NCBI RefSeq assembly: GCF_016907365.1
Contig: NZ_JAFBBV010000001.1
Span: 3,844,001-3,908,000, forward strand
Reading direction: 5' to 3'
Length of the DNA stretch: 64,000 nucleotides
Source: Oerskovia paurometabola
GTDB lineage: Bacteria > Actinomycetota > Actinomycetes > Actinomycetales > Cellulomonadaceae
The position numbers and the translations under genes are program-made. Below the pieces are notes generated by a model. The model saw only the letters and a program-made list of their open reading frames with translations, was not told the origin of the DNA and did no database searches. The first letter of the stretch is position 1. Each line of letters begins with the position of its first letter. This document shows, piece after piece, positions 50,927-61,327 of the stretch.

Positions 50927-50955
50927 TGGTTCGTCGCCGACGAGCCGGCGGATGG
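50927..50955 (-). promoter_or_regulatory. SigK-type promoter of sigK-rskA
   Basis: On the minus strand CCATCC (50955-50950), 15 nt, then ACGAACCA (50934-50927). Compared with the other two sites, the -10 box differs at its first and last bases. Confidence 0.6.
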
Positions 50956-50995
50956 GTCCCGGCGGTCGTCGCTCGCGAGCCGCTACCCTCGCGGG

Positions 50996-52411
50996 GTGAC
51001 CGAGACGCAGCGCAGCCCCCGGATCCAGCCCGTGTACCTGGTGGTGGCAGGACTCTTCGTCGTCCTGGTCGCCCTCGCCGTCTGGGCCGTGAGCCGTCCC
51101 GGCAACGCCGCCACCACCCCCGCCCCGCTCTCCGACGAGGAGGCCGTCACCGCCCTCGAGAAGGAGGTCGGGGCGCTCGACGGTGTCGAGTCGGTCGAGA
51201 TCGAGAAGACCGAGACGGACGAGCCGGGCATGGACGTCCCGGTCCTGCGGCTCGTCATGACGATCGACCTCGAGAGCTTCGCCGGCCCCCAGGCCTCGCA
51301 GGACACCGCGGACAAGGCGCGCACCGCTCTCCTCGAGGCGGGGATACGGGGCTTCCACGAGACGTGGGTCGTCGACGAGATCCCCGGGACCGACGCGACG
51401 CTGCGCGTCGGGATGGACGGCACCGGGATGTACTCGGTCGCCGCCGGCGTCGGGTTCCTCGACGCCGGGGCCACCTCGGTCCTGTCCGACGCGACGACCA
51501 CGGCCGTGACCGTCCGCGCCCCGGAGAACCTCCCCACGATCGCCCAGGTGGCCCAGGACCTCGGCCACGGGATCGTCTCGCTGTCGACCGACGACTCCCG
51601 CGCCCGGTACTTCGGCGGCCACTACCTCACGCCCCCACCCCTGCCCGCCGTCGCACTCCTCGCCGAGGCCTCCGCGCGCGACGAGGTCACCGAGGTCTCG
51701 TACGACGCCGGACCCGCGATCGAGGAGACCTCCCCGGACGCCGGCGACGCGCCCCTCCTGACGGTCCGCGTCGACGGGGACCCCGCCCCCACGGCCGCAT
51801 GGCTGCGCGCCTCGGGCCAGGCCGAGCTGCTCGGACGCCCGGTCCAGTTCGTGGTCGACGGCGAGGGGGCGTCCCAGACGGGCTGGGTGAGCGACCTCGA
51901 ACCGGCCGGACCTGACCCGGCGATCGCCGAGCAGGACGCGGTGGACACCGCGGCCGCCGCAGCCGACGGGATCCCTGCCTGCACCGGCACGGACCTCACC
52001 CCGGAGCTCGCCGGGTTCGACGCCGCCGCGGGGTCGCGCTTCGCGATCCTGCGCGCCACGAACGACTCGGGCGCAGCGTGCGCGGTGGACGGTCGCCCCG
52101 AGCTGGCCTTCCTGCGCGCCTCGGGCACCGAGCCCGAGGTCACCCTCGAGCCGTACATGGACGGCGGCAGCTCCGTCCGGCTCGTCGTCCTCCCCGGCCA
52201 GACCGTCGAGTCGCTGGTCCGGTGGGGTGCGATGTCCACGACCAACGACCCGGACGTGACCACGAGCTTCCTCGTCAAGACCGTGATCGGCGCAGACGCC
52301 GTCCGCCTGCCCGTGACCTCCCACATGGGCGGGGAGGGGGGCGTCGACATCCTCGACGGGGCGACCGTGGAGGTCGGCTCCTGGGCCACCCCGAGCAGCA
52401 CGGCCCCCTGA
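50996..52411 (+). CDS. Membrane-anchored protein with DUF4232-like C-terminal domain
   Basis: The 471-aa protein has one N-terminal membrane span (about 12-33), two BON-like or mixed alpha/beta segments (E-K-E-V-G-A-L-D-G-V-E-S-V-E-I), and a C-terminal domain with C-T-G-T-D-L-T, F-A-I-L-R-A-T-N-D-S-G-A-A-C-A-V-D-G-R-P, the DUF4232 pattern with its Cys pair. The function is unknown. GTG follows TACCCT by 6 nt, a leaderless start, and the promoter overlaps the divergent sigK promoter region. Confidence 0.75.
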   Translation: MTETQRSPRIQPVYLVVAGLFVVLVALAVWAVSRPGNAATTPAPLSDEEAVTALEKEVGALDGVESVEIEKTETDEPGMDVPVLRLVMTIDLESFAGPQASQDTADKARTALLEAGIRGFHETWVVDEIPGTDATLRVGMDGTGMYSVAAGVGFLDAGATSVLSDATTTAVTVRAPENLPTIAQVAQDLGHGIVSLSTDDSRARYFGGHYLTPPPLPAVALLAEASARDEVTEVSYDAGPAIEETSPDAGDAPLLTVRVDGDPAPTAAWLRASGQAELLGRPVQFVVDGEGASQTGWVSDLEPAGPDPAIAEQDAVDTAAAAADGIPACTGTDLTPELAGFDAAAGSRFAILRATNDSGAACAVDGRPELAFLRASGTEPEVTLEPYMDGGSSVRLVVLPGQTVESLVRWGAMSTTNDPDVTTSFLVKTVIGADAVRLPVTSHMGGEGGVDILDGATVEVGSWATPSSTAP

Positions 52412-52419
52412 CCCCCGTC

Positions 52420-52476
52420 CCAGGACGACGACGGCCGTCCTCCCCGTGGGAGAGCGGCCGCCGTCCTGGAGCGAGG
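52420..52476. terminator. Bidirectional terminator before the DAHP synthase gene end
   Basis: CCAGGACG...CGGCCG and CGGCCGCCGTCCTGG-type arms form a long GC-rich stem between convergent genes ending at 52411 (+) and 52481 (-). Confidence 0.6.
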
Positions 52477-52480
52477 GGGC

Positions 52481-53665
52481 TCAGAGCGCCCGGCGCGCCC
52501 GCACCGACTCGGCGAGCTCGCCGAGCAGCTCGGCCGTCGTGTCCCAGTCGATGCACTTGTCCGTCACGGACTGCCCGTACACGAGCCCGCTCGGAGCGGG
52601 CGCCTGCGCCCCCGCCACGAGGAAGCTCTCCATCATGAGACCCGTGATGCCGGCCTCGCCCTCGGCGATCCTGGCCGCGACCTCGCGCACGACCTCGGCC
52701 TGGCGCACGTGGTCCTTGCCCGAGTTGCCGTGGCTCGCGTCGATGACCAGGCCGTGCTCGACGGCCCCGCCCAGGCCCGAGGACGCGGCGACGCGCAGGG
52801 CGGACGCGACGTCGTCGGGGCTGTAGTTGGGGCCGCTGCGGCCGCCGCGCAGGATGATGTGGCAGTCCGGGTTGCCCGCGGTCTCCACCGCGGCCGCCCG
52901 GCCCGCACCGTCCGTGCCGAAGAAGGTGTGCTCGCTCGCCGCGGTGATGCAGCCGTCGACCGCGATCTGGATGTCGCCGTCGGTCGCGTTCTTGAAGCCG
53001 ACCGGCATCGACAGGCCCGACGCGAGCTGGCGGTGCACCTGGCTCTCGACGTTGCGCGCGCCGATCGCACCCCACGACACGGTGTCGGCGATGTACTGCG
53101 GGCTCGTCGGCTCGAGGAACTCGGTCGCCGCGGGGACGCCCGCGTCGAGGACGCCGAGCAGGACCTCGCGCGCCAGGTGCAGGCCACGGTTGACGTCGTG
53201 GGACCCGTCGAGGTCGGGGTCGTTGATGAGCCCCTTCCAGCCGACCGTCGTGCGCGGCTTCTCGAAGTACACGCGCATGACGATCGCGAGGTCCTCGGAC
53301 AGGTCCTTCGCGACGGCCGCGAGGCGGTGCGCGTAGTCGAGCGCGGCCTCGGGGTCGTGGACCGAGCACGGGCCGACGATGACCAGCAGTCGGTCGTCCT
53401 CCCCCGCCAGGACGTCCCGGATCTCGCGGCGCGACTGGGTGACCAGGTCGCCGCGGGCCGTGCCGAGGGGAAGCTCGGCGAGCATGTCGACGGGAGCGGG
53501 CAGCGGGTCGAGGGCGCGGATGCGCAGGTCGCTCGTGGGCGCCTGCAGCTCGTACTCGGGGTGGGAGGTCACGCGTTCCATGGTGTCACCTGCACCGGCG
53601 GGCGACGTGGTCGTCTCGTGGTGACGTTCGTCCGGCGAGACGGCGGTCGAGGTCGTGGCGGTCAT
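52481..53665 (-). CDS. aroF: 3-deoxy-7-phosphoheptulonate synthase (DAHP synthase, class I)
   Basis: The 394-aa enzyme condenses PEP and erythrose 4-phosphate, the first shikimate step. Class I (AroFGH-type) signatures are clear: I-V-G-P-C-S-V-H-D with the metal Cys, R-V-Y-F-E-K-P-R-T-T-V-G-W-K-G, G-A-R-N-V-E-S-Q, G-F-K-N-A-T-D-G, R-G-G, D-A-S-H-G-N-S-G-K and the C-terminal metal site. A disordered N-terminus of about 40 residues is extra. AGGAG lies 6 nt before the ATG. The 5' region carries a leader peptide and hairpins for attenuation. Confidence 0.93.
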   Translation of the reverse strand: MTATTSTAVSPDERHHETTTSPAGAGDTMERVTSHPEYELQAPTSDLRIRALDPLPAPVDMLAELPLGTARGDLVTQSRREIRDVLAGEDDRLLVIVGPCSVHDPEAALDYAHRLAAVAKDLSEDLAIVMRVYFEKPRTTVGWKGLINDPDLDGSHDVNRGLHLAREVLLGVLDAGVPAATEFLEPTSPQYIADTVSWGAIGARNVESQVHRQLASGLSMPVGFKNATDGDIQIAVDGCITAASEHTFFGTDGAGRAAAVETAGNPDCHIILRGGRSGPNYSPDDVASALRVAASSGLGGAVEHGLVIDASHGNSGKDHVRQAEVVREVAARIAEGEAGITGLMMESFLVAGAQAPAPSGLVYGQSVTDKCIDWDTTAELLGELAESVRARRAL

Positions 53666-53746
53666 GCGGGGCTCCTGATCTGAAGGTGACTCAGACGGAG
53701 CCGCGCGGCCTGCTCTGTGTCCGGAGTCGGCCCGTCTGAATGACGA

Positions 53747-53778
53747 AGGGCCCGGACGCGGTCTGCGTCCAAGGCCCT
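53747..53778 (-). terminator. Attenuator-type hairpin in the DAHP synthase leader
   Basis: AGGGCC/GGCCCT outer arms and GGACGC/GCGTCC inner arms form a stem between the leader peptide stop and the structural gene. It is followed on the minus strand by TTCGTCATTC, a weak T-rich stretch. The arm GGAGCCAGC just upstream in the RNA (53789-53781) can pair with GCTGGCTCC inside the leader ORF (53840-53832). Confidence 0.65.
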
Positions 53779-53803
53779 GTGCTGGCTCCGGGGGGAAGGT
53801 TGG

Positions 53804-53872
53804 TCAGGCGAACGCCCGCTCGGCCCCTCCAGGAGCCAGCGTAAAGCGCCGATACCAACGAACCGTGTTCAC
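53804..53872 (-). CDS. Leader peptide with Trp-Tyr-Arg-Arg-Phe for attenuation of DAHP synthase
   Basis: GTG at 53872 opens 22 codons and TGA ends at 53804. The peptide begins V-N-T-V-R-W-Y-R-R-F, so all three aromatic amino acids occur at codons 6, 7 and 10, directly upstream of a pairing arm at codons 11-13. GTG follows TACGGT by 6 nt (leaderless). Ribosome-mediated attenuation of a DAHP synthase gene is known in Corynebacterium glutamicum. Here the mechanism is inferred from this layout. Confidence 0.7.
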   Translation of the reverse strand: MNTVRWYRRFTLAPGGAERAFA

Positions 53873-53976
53873 GCGACGACCGTAGCACAGGGGTTTCGGG
53901 GCACCAGCGGGTTGTCTCACTCCCCGGGCGGTCGACGTCTGACACGCCCCGGGACCGCAGGTCTAGGCTCGACCTC

Positions 53977-54474
53977 ATGCCGATCCCCGAGTTCGTCGCC
54001 GCTCTCCGGTCCCGCGTCGGGACCGACCTCCTGTGGATGCCGGGGGTGTCGGGCGTCGTGATCGACGACGCGGGCCGCCTCCTCCTGGGCCGGCGCGCCG
54101 ACACCGGACAGTGGGCGGTCGTCAGCGGCATCCTCGAACCGGGCGAGGACCCGGCCGTGGGCCTCGCCCGCGAGGTCCTGGAGGAGACCGGCGTCGCGGT
54201 CTACGTCGACGCCCTGACAGGGGTCACCGTGACGCCGCCCGTCGAGTACCCGAACGGCGACCGGTCGCAGTACCTCGACCTGTGCTTCCTGTGCCGACCG
54301 GTCTCCCCCGCCGCGGCGGCCGCGGCCCACGTCGCGGACGACGAGTCGCTCGCCGTCGCGTGGTTCGCGCCCGACGACCTGCCGGCCGACCTGGCCGCGT
54401 CGACGAGCGAGCGCCTCGGCCACACGCTGGGCTACCTCGCGGACCCGAGCGCGGGCCCGCACTTCGTCCGGTAG
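53977..54474 (+). CDS. Nudix hydrolase
   Basis: The 165-aa protein has a complete Nudix box (G-I-L-E-P-G-E-D, then R-E-V-L-E-E-T-G-V) at about residues 49-71. It probably hydrolyses a nucleoside diphosphate derivative, but the substrate cannot be read from the sequence. The ATG lies 7 nt after TAGGCT, a leaderless start. Confidence 0.88.
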   Translation: MPIPEFVAALRSRVGTDLLWMPGVSGVVIDDAGRLLLGRRADTGQWAVVSGILEPGEDPAVGLAREVLEETGVAVYVDALTGVTVTPPVEYPNGDRSQYLDLCFLCRPVSPAAAAAAHVADDESLAVAWFAPDDLPADLAASTSERLGHTLGYLADPSAGPHFVR

Positions 54475-54481
54475 CCCGTCC

Positions 54482-55321
54482 TCACGACCAGCGGAACAGC
54501 CTCGCCGCGAGCGGCAGCAGCACCACGGTCCACACCACCATGACCACGAGCTGCGACACCGGGACGCCGGTCCCGAACCAGCCCGTCGTCATGGCCTGCG
54601 TCGCCGCGCCGAGCGGCGTGTACCCGGCGATGGTCCGCACGACCTCGGGCATGACCGGCCCGGGCGTCCACATGCCCGCGAGGAACAGCATCGGGAAGTA
54701 CAGCGTCATCCCGACCGCCGACGCCGTGCTCGCCTTCCCGGCACGCGACGCGATGAGCATCCCGATCGAGAACATCGACAGGATCCCCAGCAGGAAGCTC
54801 GCCAGGACGATCGTGAGGTTCGTGGGGCCCGCGAGGTCGAACACCTGGCTCCCCACGACCACCGCGAGCAGCGCCGCGACGCAGACCATCACCAGGTTGA
54901 TGAACAGGTGTGCCCCGATGAGCCCCTGCGGCTTCATGGGGGTCGTCGAGAGCCGGCGCAGCACGCCCTTCTCGCGGAACGTCGCGAAGTACACGGGCAG
55001 GGTCGTGAGCGCGACCGTCGCGACCGCGGTCGCGAGCGCCACGGGCACGTAGACCGCGACCGCCGTCAGCCCCTCCCACGGCGGCGGCGCGTCGGTGATG
55101 ACGTCCCGCATGCCGGGGAACGCGAAGCCCACGCCCACGAGCAGGACCGTCGGGAAGAAGAGCGCGAAGAAGACCGTGCCCGGGTCGCGGAGCAGCAGGC
55201 GGGCCTCGGTCAGGGTCAGCGTCCGCAGGCCGTGCCAGCCGGTGCCGGCGATCCTGCGGCGTCGGGGGCCGGGCGTGCGCCGGGCACCCCGTGTCGTCGT
55301 CCGTGCCGTCTGCGTGGTCAT
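54482..55321 (-). CDS. ABC-2 type transporter permease
   Basis: The 279-aa protein has a basic N-terminus and six membrane helices with the ABC-2 pattern (E-A-R-L-L-L-R-D-P, then L-F-F-P-T-V-L-L-V-G, F-R-E-K-G-V-L-R-R-L-S-T-T-P, W-T-P-G-P-V-M-P). It pairs with the ATPase gene just upstream (overlap ATGA). This DrrB-like family exports drugs, lipids or polymers. The substrate is unknown. Confidence 0.88.
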   Translation of the reverse strand: MTTQTARTTTRGARRTPGPRRRRIAGTGWHGLRTLTLTEARLLLRDPGTVFFALFFPTVLLVGVGFAFPGMRDVITDAPPPWEGLTAVAVYVPVALATAVATVALTTLPVYFATFREKGVLRRLSTTPMKPQGLIGAHLFINLVMVCVAALLAVVVGSQVFDLAGPTNLTIVLASFLLGILSMFSIGMLIASRAGKASTASAVGMTLYFPMLFLAGMWTPGPVMPEVVRTIAGYTPLGAATQAMTTGWFGTGVPVSQLVVMVVWTVVLLPLAARLFRWS

Positions 55322-56379
55322 CGCGCTGCTCCTTCGGTGTCGGACCGGTCGCCGGTCGATGCGGCGGCACTCTCCCCCGTGTGGTCGTACGTCCTGCCCG
55401 TGACGTGCACGAACACGTCCTCGAGCGATCTGGTCATGGTCCGGACGTCGGGCACCACGTCGCGCTCCGCGAGGGCCAGCACGACGGCGGGCAGCACCCT
55501 CCGCGTCCCCGTCACCTCGATCTCGCGGCCCGCTCGTGCCACGGCCCGGACGTCCGCGAGGTCGTCGAGGACCTCGAGCACGCCGGGCTCCTCGTGGGGC
55601 TCGACCCGTAGCCGCAGGACGCGCGAGGAGTCGACCGACTCGATGAGCTCGGCCGGGGACCCCGCCGCGACGACGACGCCCTGGTCGATGATGACGAGGC
55701 GGTCGCACAGGCGCTCGGCCTCGTCCATGAAGTGCGTCACGAGCAGGATCGTCACGCCCCGGTCCCGCACGCGTTCGACGAGCTCCCACGTCGCTCGGCG
55801 GGCCTGCGGGTCGAGCCCGGTGGTCAGCTCGTCGAGGATCGCGACCTGCGGGTTCCCGACGAGCGCGAGCGCGATCGAGAGCCGCTGCTTCTGCCCGCCC
55901 GAGAGCTTCGCGAACTGCTGGTCGCGGTGCGGGGCGAGGTCCAGCAGGTCCATGAGCTCGGCCGTGTCGGCCGGGTCCTCGTAGAACGAGGCGTAGAGCC
56001 GCAGCGCCTCGGCCACGGTCATGCGCTCGTTGAGCTCGGCCTCCTGGAGCTGGACGCCCAGGAGCTCGCGCACCGAGGCCGGGTCCGACTGCGGGTCCCG
56101 GCCCAGGATCCGGACGGTCCCGGCATCGGCCTGCCGGAGCCCGGCGAGGCACTCGACCGTGGTCGTCTTGCCGGCCCCGTTGGGGCCGAGGATGCCGAAG
56201 ATCTCCCCCGGCCCGACGGCGAAGCTCACGTCGCGCACGGCGACGGTGCTCCCGTACGCCTTGCGCAGGGCGACGACCTCGATGGCCGGTGCGGCGCCGT
56301 CGGGCACGGTGCGTGCCGAGAGCGACGGCACGGCCGACGACGACGGGGGGACGGACGGGGCAGGATGTGCGGTGGTCAT
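55318..56379 (-). CDS. ABC transporter ATP-binding protein, DrrA-like
   Basis: The 353-aa ATPase has Walker A G-P-N-G-A-G-K-T-T, the Q-loop (V-Q-L-Q-E-A), signature L-S-G-G-Q-K-Q-R, Walker B V-A-I-L-D-E-L and H-loop V-T-H. A C-terminal domain of about 90 residues follows, as in DrrA-like exporters. A disordered N-terminus of about 30 residues is extra. Its stop overlaps the permease start. Confidence 0.92.
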   Translation of the reverse strand: MTTAHPAPSVPPSSSAVPSLSARTVPDGAAPAIEVVALRKAYGSTVAVRDVSFAVGPGEIFGILGPNGAGKTTTVECLAGLRQADAGTVRILGRDPQSDPASVRELLGVQLQEAELNERMTVAEALRLYASFYEDPADTAELMDLLDLAPHRDQQFAKLSGGQKQRLSIALALVGNPQVAILDELTTGLDPQARRATWELVERVRDRGVTILLVTHFMDEAERLCDRLVIIDQGVVVAAGSPAELIESVDSSRVLRLRVEPHEEPGVLEVLDDLADVRAVARAGREIEVTGTRRVLPAVVLALAERDVVPDVRTMTRSLEDVFVHVTGRTYDHTGESAAASTGDRSDTEGAAR

Positions 56380-56535
56380 GGTGACCTCCTCGAGGGTGTG
56401 CTCGTCCGCCGGGCGGCGAACCGGTGGACCGGGCGCCGTCCGCTGGACGGGATGGACGTTCGTGGTGGGTGCGCCGGCCCCGGGGAGGGGGCGCGCCGCG
56501 CTAAGGCGTCGGGGACGCCAGTGCCGTCAGGACCG
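56380..56535 (-). promoter_or_regulatory. Gap between the two ABC modules
   Basis: These 156 bp separate the stop of the YtrA-controlled module from the start of the DrrAB-like module on the same strand, so they should hold a terminator and a promoter. The sequence is GC-rich with short inverted repeats, and I cannot identify either with confidence. Confidence 0.3.
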
Positions 56536-57333
56536 TCAGGTCGTGACGGGAGCGATGGCCACCGACCTCGTGACCAGGTGGAACGCGAACGCCGCTGCGG
56601 CGAGGCTCAGGAGGCCGCCCGCCACCGCGGTGAGCACCTGGGCGTCGGCCAGACCGACCGCCTGCGCGAACGGCTTGCCGAAGTACCCGCTCTGGAACGC
56701 GAGCTCGACGAGGACCAGGGGGACCAGGAACGGCACGATGGCGAACGTTCCGCGCCACACGCCGAAGGCGTAGTAGCCCATGCCGACCGAGGCGCCCACG
56801 AGCCAGTACACGCTGCAGAAGAAGAGCTGCACCAGGAACGCCGTGCCGACCTGCCCGCCGTCGACGTAGAGCTGGGCCCGGTCGAGCTCGGGCGACCAGC
56901 CCTGCGCCCGGAAGACGAGCCACTCCACGTAGCCGAGCACCGCCGCCACGACCGCGAACGTGAGCCCGAGGAAGACCGCCGTGAACCAGGCCGAACGGAT
57001 GAACGACCGCCGGGTGCCTCCCGCCGCGACGTGCATCGCGATCATGGCGAGGGGCGTGATGATGCCCATGACGAACAGGAAGAACTTCGCCGACCCGCTC
57101 ACGACGCCGTCGATCACGCTGCCGTCGAGGATGTCGGTGCGCACCTCGACGTAGCCGATGATGCCCGCGATGATCAGCACGATCGCCCAGAACCACACGC
57201 CGATCTGCCACGTCCCGGCGCACATCGACCACGCCGAGGTACGCAGCGACCTCGTCTCGGCCGCGCGACGCACCGTGGCACGCTGTGCCTCGCGGTCGGT
57301 GAGGGCCGTGGGGCCCGCCAGGTTCTCGGTCAT
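56536..57333 (-). CDS. ABC transporter permease-like membrane protein
   Basis: The 265-aa protein has about six membrane segments (W-Q-I-G-V-W-F-W-A-I-V-L-I-I-A-G first). It is the third gene of a gntR-ATPase-permease operon, and its start overlaps the ATPase stop by 4 nt. I do not recognise a narrower family. Actinobacterial YtrA operons often include such a membrane partner. Confidence 0.75.
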   Translation of the reverse strand: MTENLAGPTALTDREAQRATVRRAAETRSLRTSAWSMCAGTWQIGVWFWAIVLIIAGIIGYVEVRTDILDGSVIDGVVSGSAKFFLFVMGIITPLAMIAMHVAAGGTRRSFIRSAWFTAVFLGLTFAVVAAVLGYVEWLVFRAQGWSPELDRAQLYVDGGQVGTAFLVQLFFCSVYWLVGASVGMGYYAFGVWRGTFAIVPFLVPLVLVELAFQSGYFGKPFAQAVGLADAQVLTAVAGGLLSLAAAAFAFHLVTRSVAIAPVTT

Positions 57334-58235
57334 GACCGCTCCTCCCGGGTCAGGTGCACGAACAGGTCCTGCAGGGGCACCGCGCCGAGCTCGAGGCCCG
57401 CCTCGGTCGCCGCGGTGCGCTCGGCGTCGTCGAGCGTGCCGAAGAGCGTGACCTGGGCGGTGCCGCCCAGGCGCTGGCGGGCCAGGACACGTCGACCGTC
57501 GACGAACTGCTCGACCACGGCAGCCGCCCCCGTGAGGCTCACTCCCCTGCCGCGGACCGACTCGACGCTCTCCGCGAGGAGCACACGCCCCTTGTCCACG
57601 ATCACGACGTCCTCGAAGATCCGCTCGACCTCGTCGATCAGGTGGCTCGACAGGACGATCGTGCGCGGGTGCTCGGTGTAGTCCTCGACGAGCGCGTCGT
57701 AGAACGCGTACCGGCTGGGCGCGTCCATCCCGAGGTACACCTCGTCGAAGATCGTCAGCGGTGCCCGCGACGCGAGCCCGATGGCCGCGCCGAGCGCCGA
57801 GCGCTTGCCGCGCGAGAGGCTCTCGGGAGGCTTGCGCAGGTCGATCTCGAACAGGTCGACCAGGCCGGTCGCGAGGTCGGCGTCCCAGTGCTCGCGCAGC
57901 TCCGCGTAGTACCCCAGGGTGTCCTTGACCTTGGTCGCGGCGATGGTGTCGCCGCTCTCGCGGACGAGCTGGGTGCCGGCCATGGCCCAGGCGTTCTCGA
58001 ACGGGTCCTCGCCGTCGACCAGCACGGTCCCGGCGTCGGGGCGGCGCATGGCCGCGATCAGCGAGAGGGCGGTGGTCTTGCCCGCTCCGTTGCGGCCGAG
58101 CAGGCCCGTGATGGTGCCAGGGCGGACCTGGAGGCTCAGGCCGTCGAGCGCAGGGTGCTTCTCGTCCTTGCCGAAGCTCAGGGTCACGTCCCGCAGCTCG
58201 ACGCCGAACGGCTCGGGGCGGGTGGGGGCGGTCAT
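57330..58235 (-). CDS. ABC transporter ATP-binding protein (YtrB-like)
   Basis: The 301-aa ATPase has Walker A G-R-N-G-A-G-K-T-T, the signature region L-S-R-G-K-R-S-A (G-G replaced by R-G), Walker B L-T-I-F-D-E-V and an H-loop S-S-H. The Walker B Glu is present. The signature S-R-G-K is typical of this actinobacterial YtrB-type subgroup. The ATG overlaps the GntR stop, so regulator, ATPase and permease are coupled. Confidence 0.9.
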   Translation of the reverse strand: MTAPTRPEPFGVELRDVTLSFGKDEKHPALDGLSLQVRPGTITGLLGRNGAGKTTALSLIAAMRRPDAGTVLVDGEDPFENAWAMAGTQLVRESGDTIAATKVKDTLGYYAELREHWDADLATGLVDLFEIDLRKPPESLSRGKRSALGAAIGLASRAPLTIFDEVYLGMDAPSRYAFYDALVEDYTEHPRTIVLSSHLIDEVERIFEDVVIVDKGRVLLAESVESVRGRGVSLTGAAAVVEQFVDGRRVLARQRLGGTAQVTLFGTLDDAERTAATEAGLELGAVPLQDLFVHLTREERS

Positions 58236-58648
58236 GAGGTCTCTCCCGTCGGGGGGTGCGTGGGGGCGGGGCCCGCGGAGCTCGCGGCGCCACGACCGAG
58301 GACGTGGTCCACGATCTCGGCGGGGGTGATGCCCAGCAGGTCGGCCTGGACCAGGGCGGGGCGCAGGACCTCGGCGAAGTAGCGGTCGCGGTGCTCGGCG
58401 AGCAGCTTCTCGCGGGCTCCGGTCGCGACGAACATGCCGACCCCGCGCCGCTTGTAGAGGACTCCCTCGTCGACCAGCCCGGCGAAGGCCTTGGCGGCGG
58501 TCGCGGGGTTGATGCGGAAGGTCGTGGCGTACTGGGTCGTGGACATGACCTGCTCCTCCTCGGCGAGGTCGCCGCTCAGGATCTGGGCGCGGATCTGCTG
58601 GGCGATCTGCAGGTAGATGGGTTCAGGTCCGTCGAACATGGGGCCCAT
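58232..58648 (-). CDS. GntR-family regulator, YtrA subfamily
   Basis: The 138-aa protein has the winged HTH (P-I-Y-L-Q-I-A-Q-Q-I-R-A-Q-I-L-S-G, then Y-A-T-T-F-R-I-N-P-A-T-A-A-K-A-F) and the short helical C-terminal domain of YtrA regulators. These usually repress a neighbouring ABC transporter until an antibiotic or envelope signal is present. A 16-bp perfect inverted repeat lies 19 nt upstream of the longer start, fitting autoregulation. ATG at 58648 or 58639 is possible. Confidence 0.9.
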   Translation of the reverse strand: MGPMFDGPEPIYLQIAQQIRAQILSGDLAEEEQVMSTTQYATTFRINPATAAKAFAGLVDEGVLYKRRGVGMFVATGAREKLLAEHRDRYFAEVLRPALVQADLLGITPAEIVDHVLGRGAASSAGPAPTHPPTGETS

Positions 58649-58666
58649 CCTCTCGTCGATCGCACG

Positions 58667-58702
58667 TTCTGTGGTTCATTACATGAGTAATGAACCACAG
58701 AA
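58667..58702. promoter_or_regulatory. Operator of the YtrA-type regulator, 16-bp perfect inverted repeat
   Basis: TTCTGTGGTTCATTAC, then ATGA, then its exact complement GTAATGAACCACAGAA. The core GTTCATTAC-N4-GTAATGAAC is the AT-rich symmetric type bound by YtrA-GntR proteins. Confidence 0.75.
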
Positions 58703-58730
58703 CCCTGCCTGCGCGCAAGGGTCTTCCTCG

Positions 58731-58790
58731 CCGAGAAGTGAGCTGTGGCCCCTGATCCCGTCGGATCAGGGGCCACAGCTCACTTCTCGG
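58731..58790. terminator. 28-bp perfect inverted repeat downstream of asd
   Basis: Arms 58731-58758 and 58763-58790 are exact complements around a 4-nt loop. It is the longest perfect hairpin I found in the window. It lies between the asd stop and the YtrA operon on the same strand. Termination is the default reading. Confidence 0.6.
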
Positions 58791-58806
58791 GGACGGCACA
58801 CAGCAC

Positions 58807-58843
58807 GACGGCGCCCGCCCACCAGAAGGTGAGGGGCGCCGTC
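58807..58843. terminator. Second hairpin downstream of asd
   Basis: GACGGCGCCC (from 58807) and its complement (58834-58843) form a 10-bp stem with a loop of about 17 nt. Confidence 0.5.
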
Positions 58844-58866
58844 GGGCACTGCGATGCGTCGTCCGT

Positions 58867-58906
58867 GTCAGAACCAGCGCGACCTCGGGGTCACGCTGGT
58901 TCTGAC
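58867..58906 (-). terminator. First hairpin after asd
   Basis: An 18-bp stem with one mismatch (GTCAGAACCAGCG and its complement as outer arms) with a 4-nt loop starts 8 nt past the asd stop. It is the likely primary terminator of lysC-asd. Confidence 0.75.
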
Positions 58907-58913
58907 AGCCGGG

Positions 58914-61327
<2,414 letters not shown>

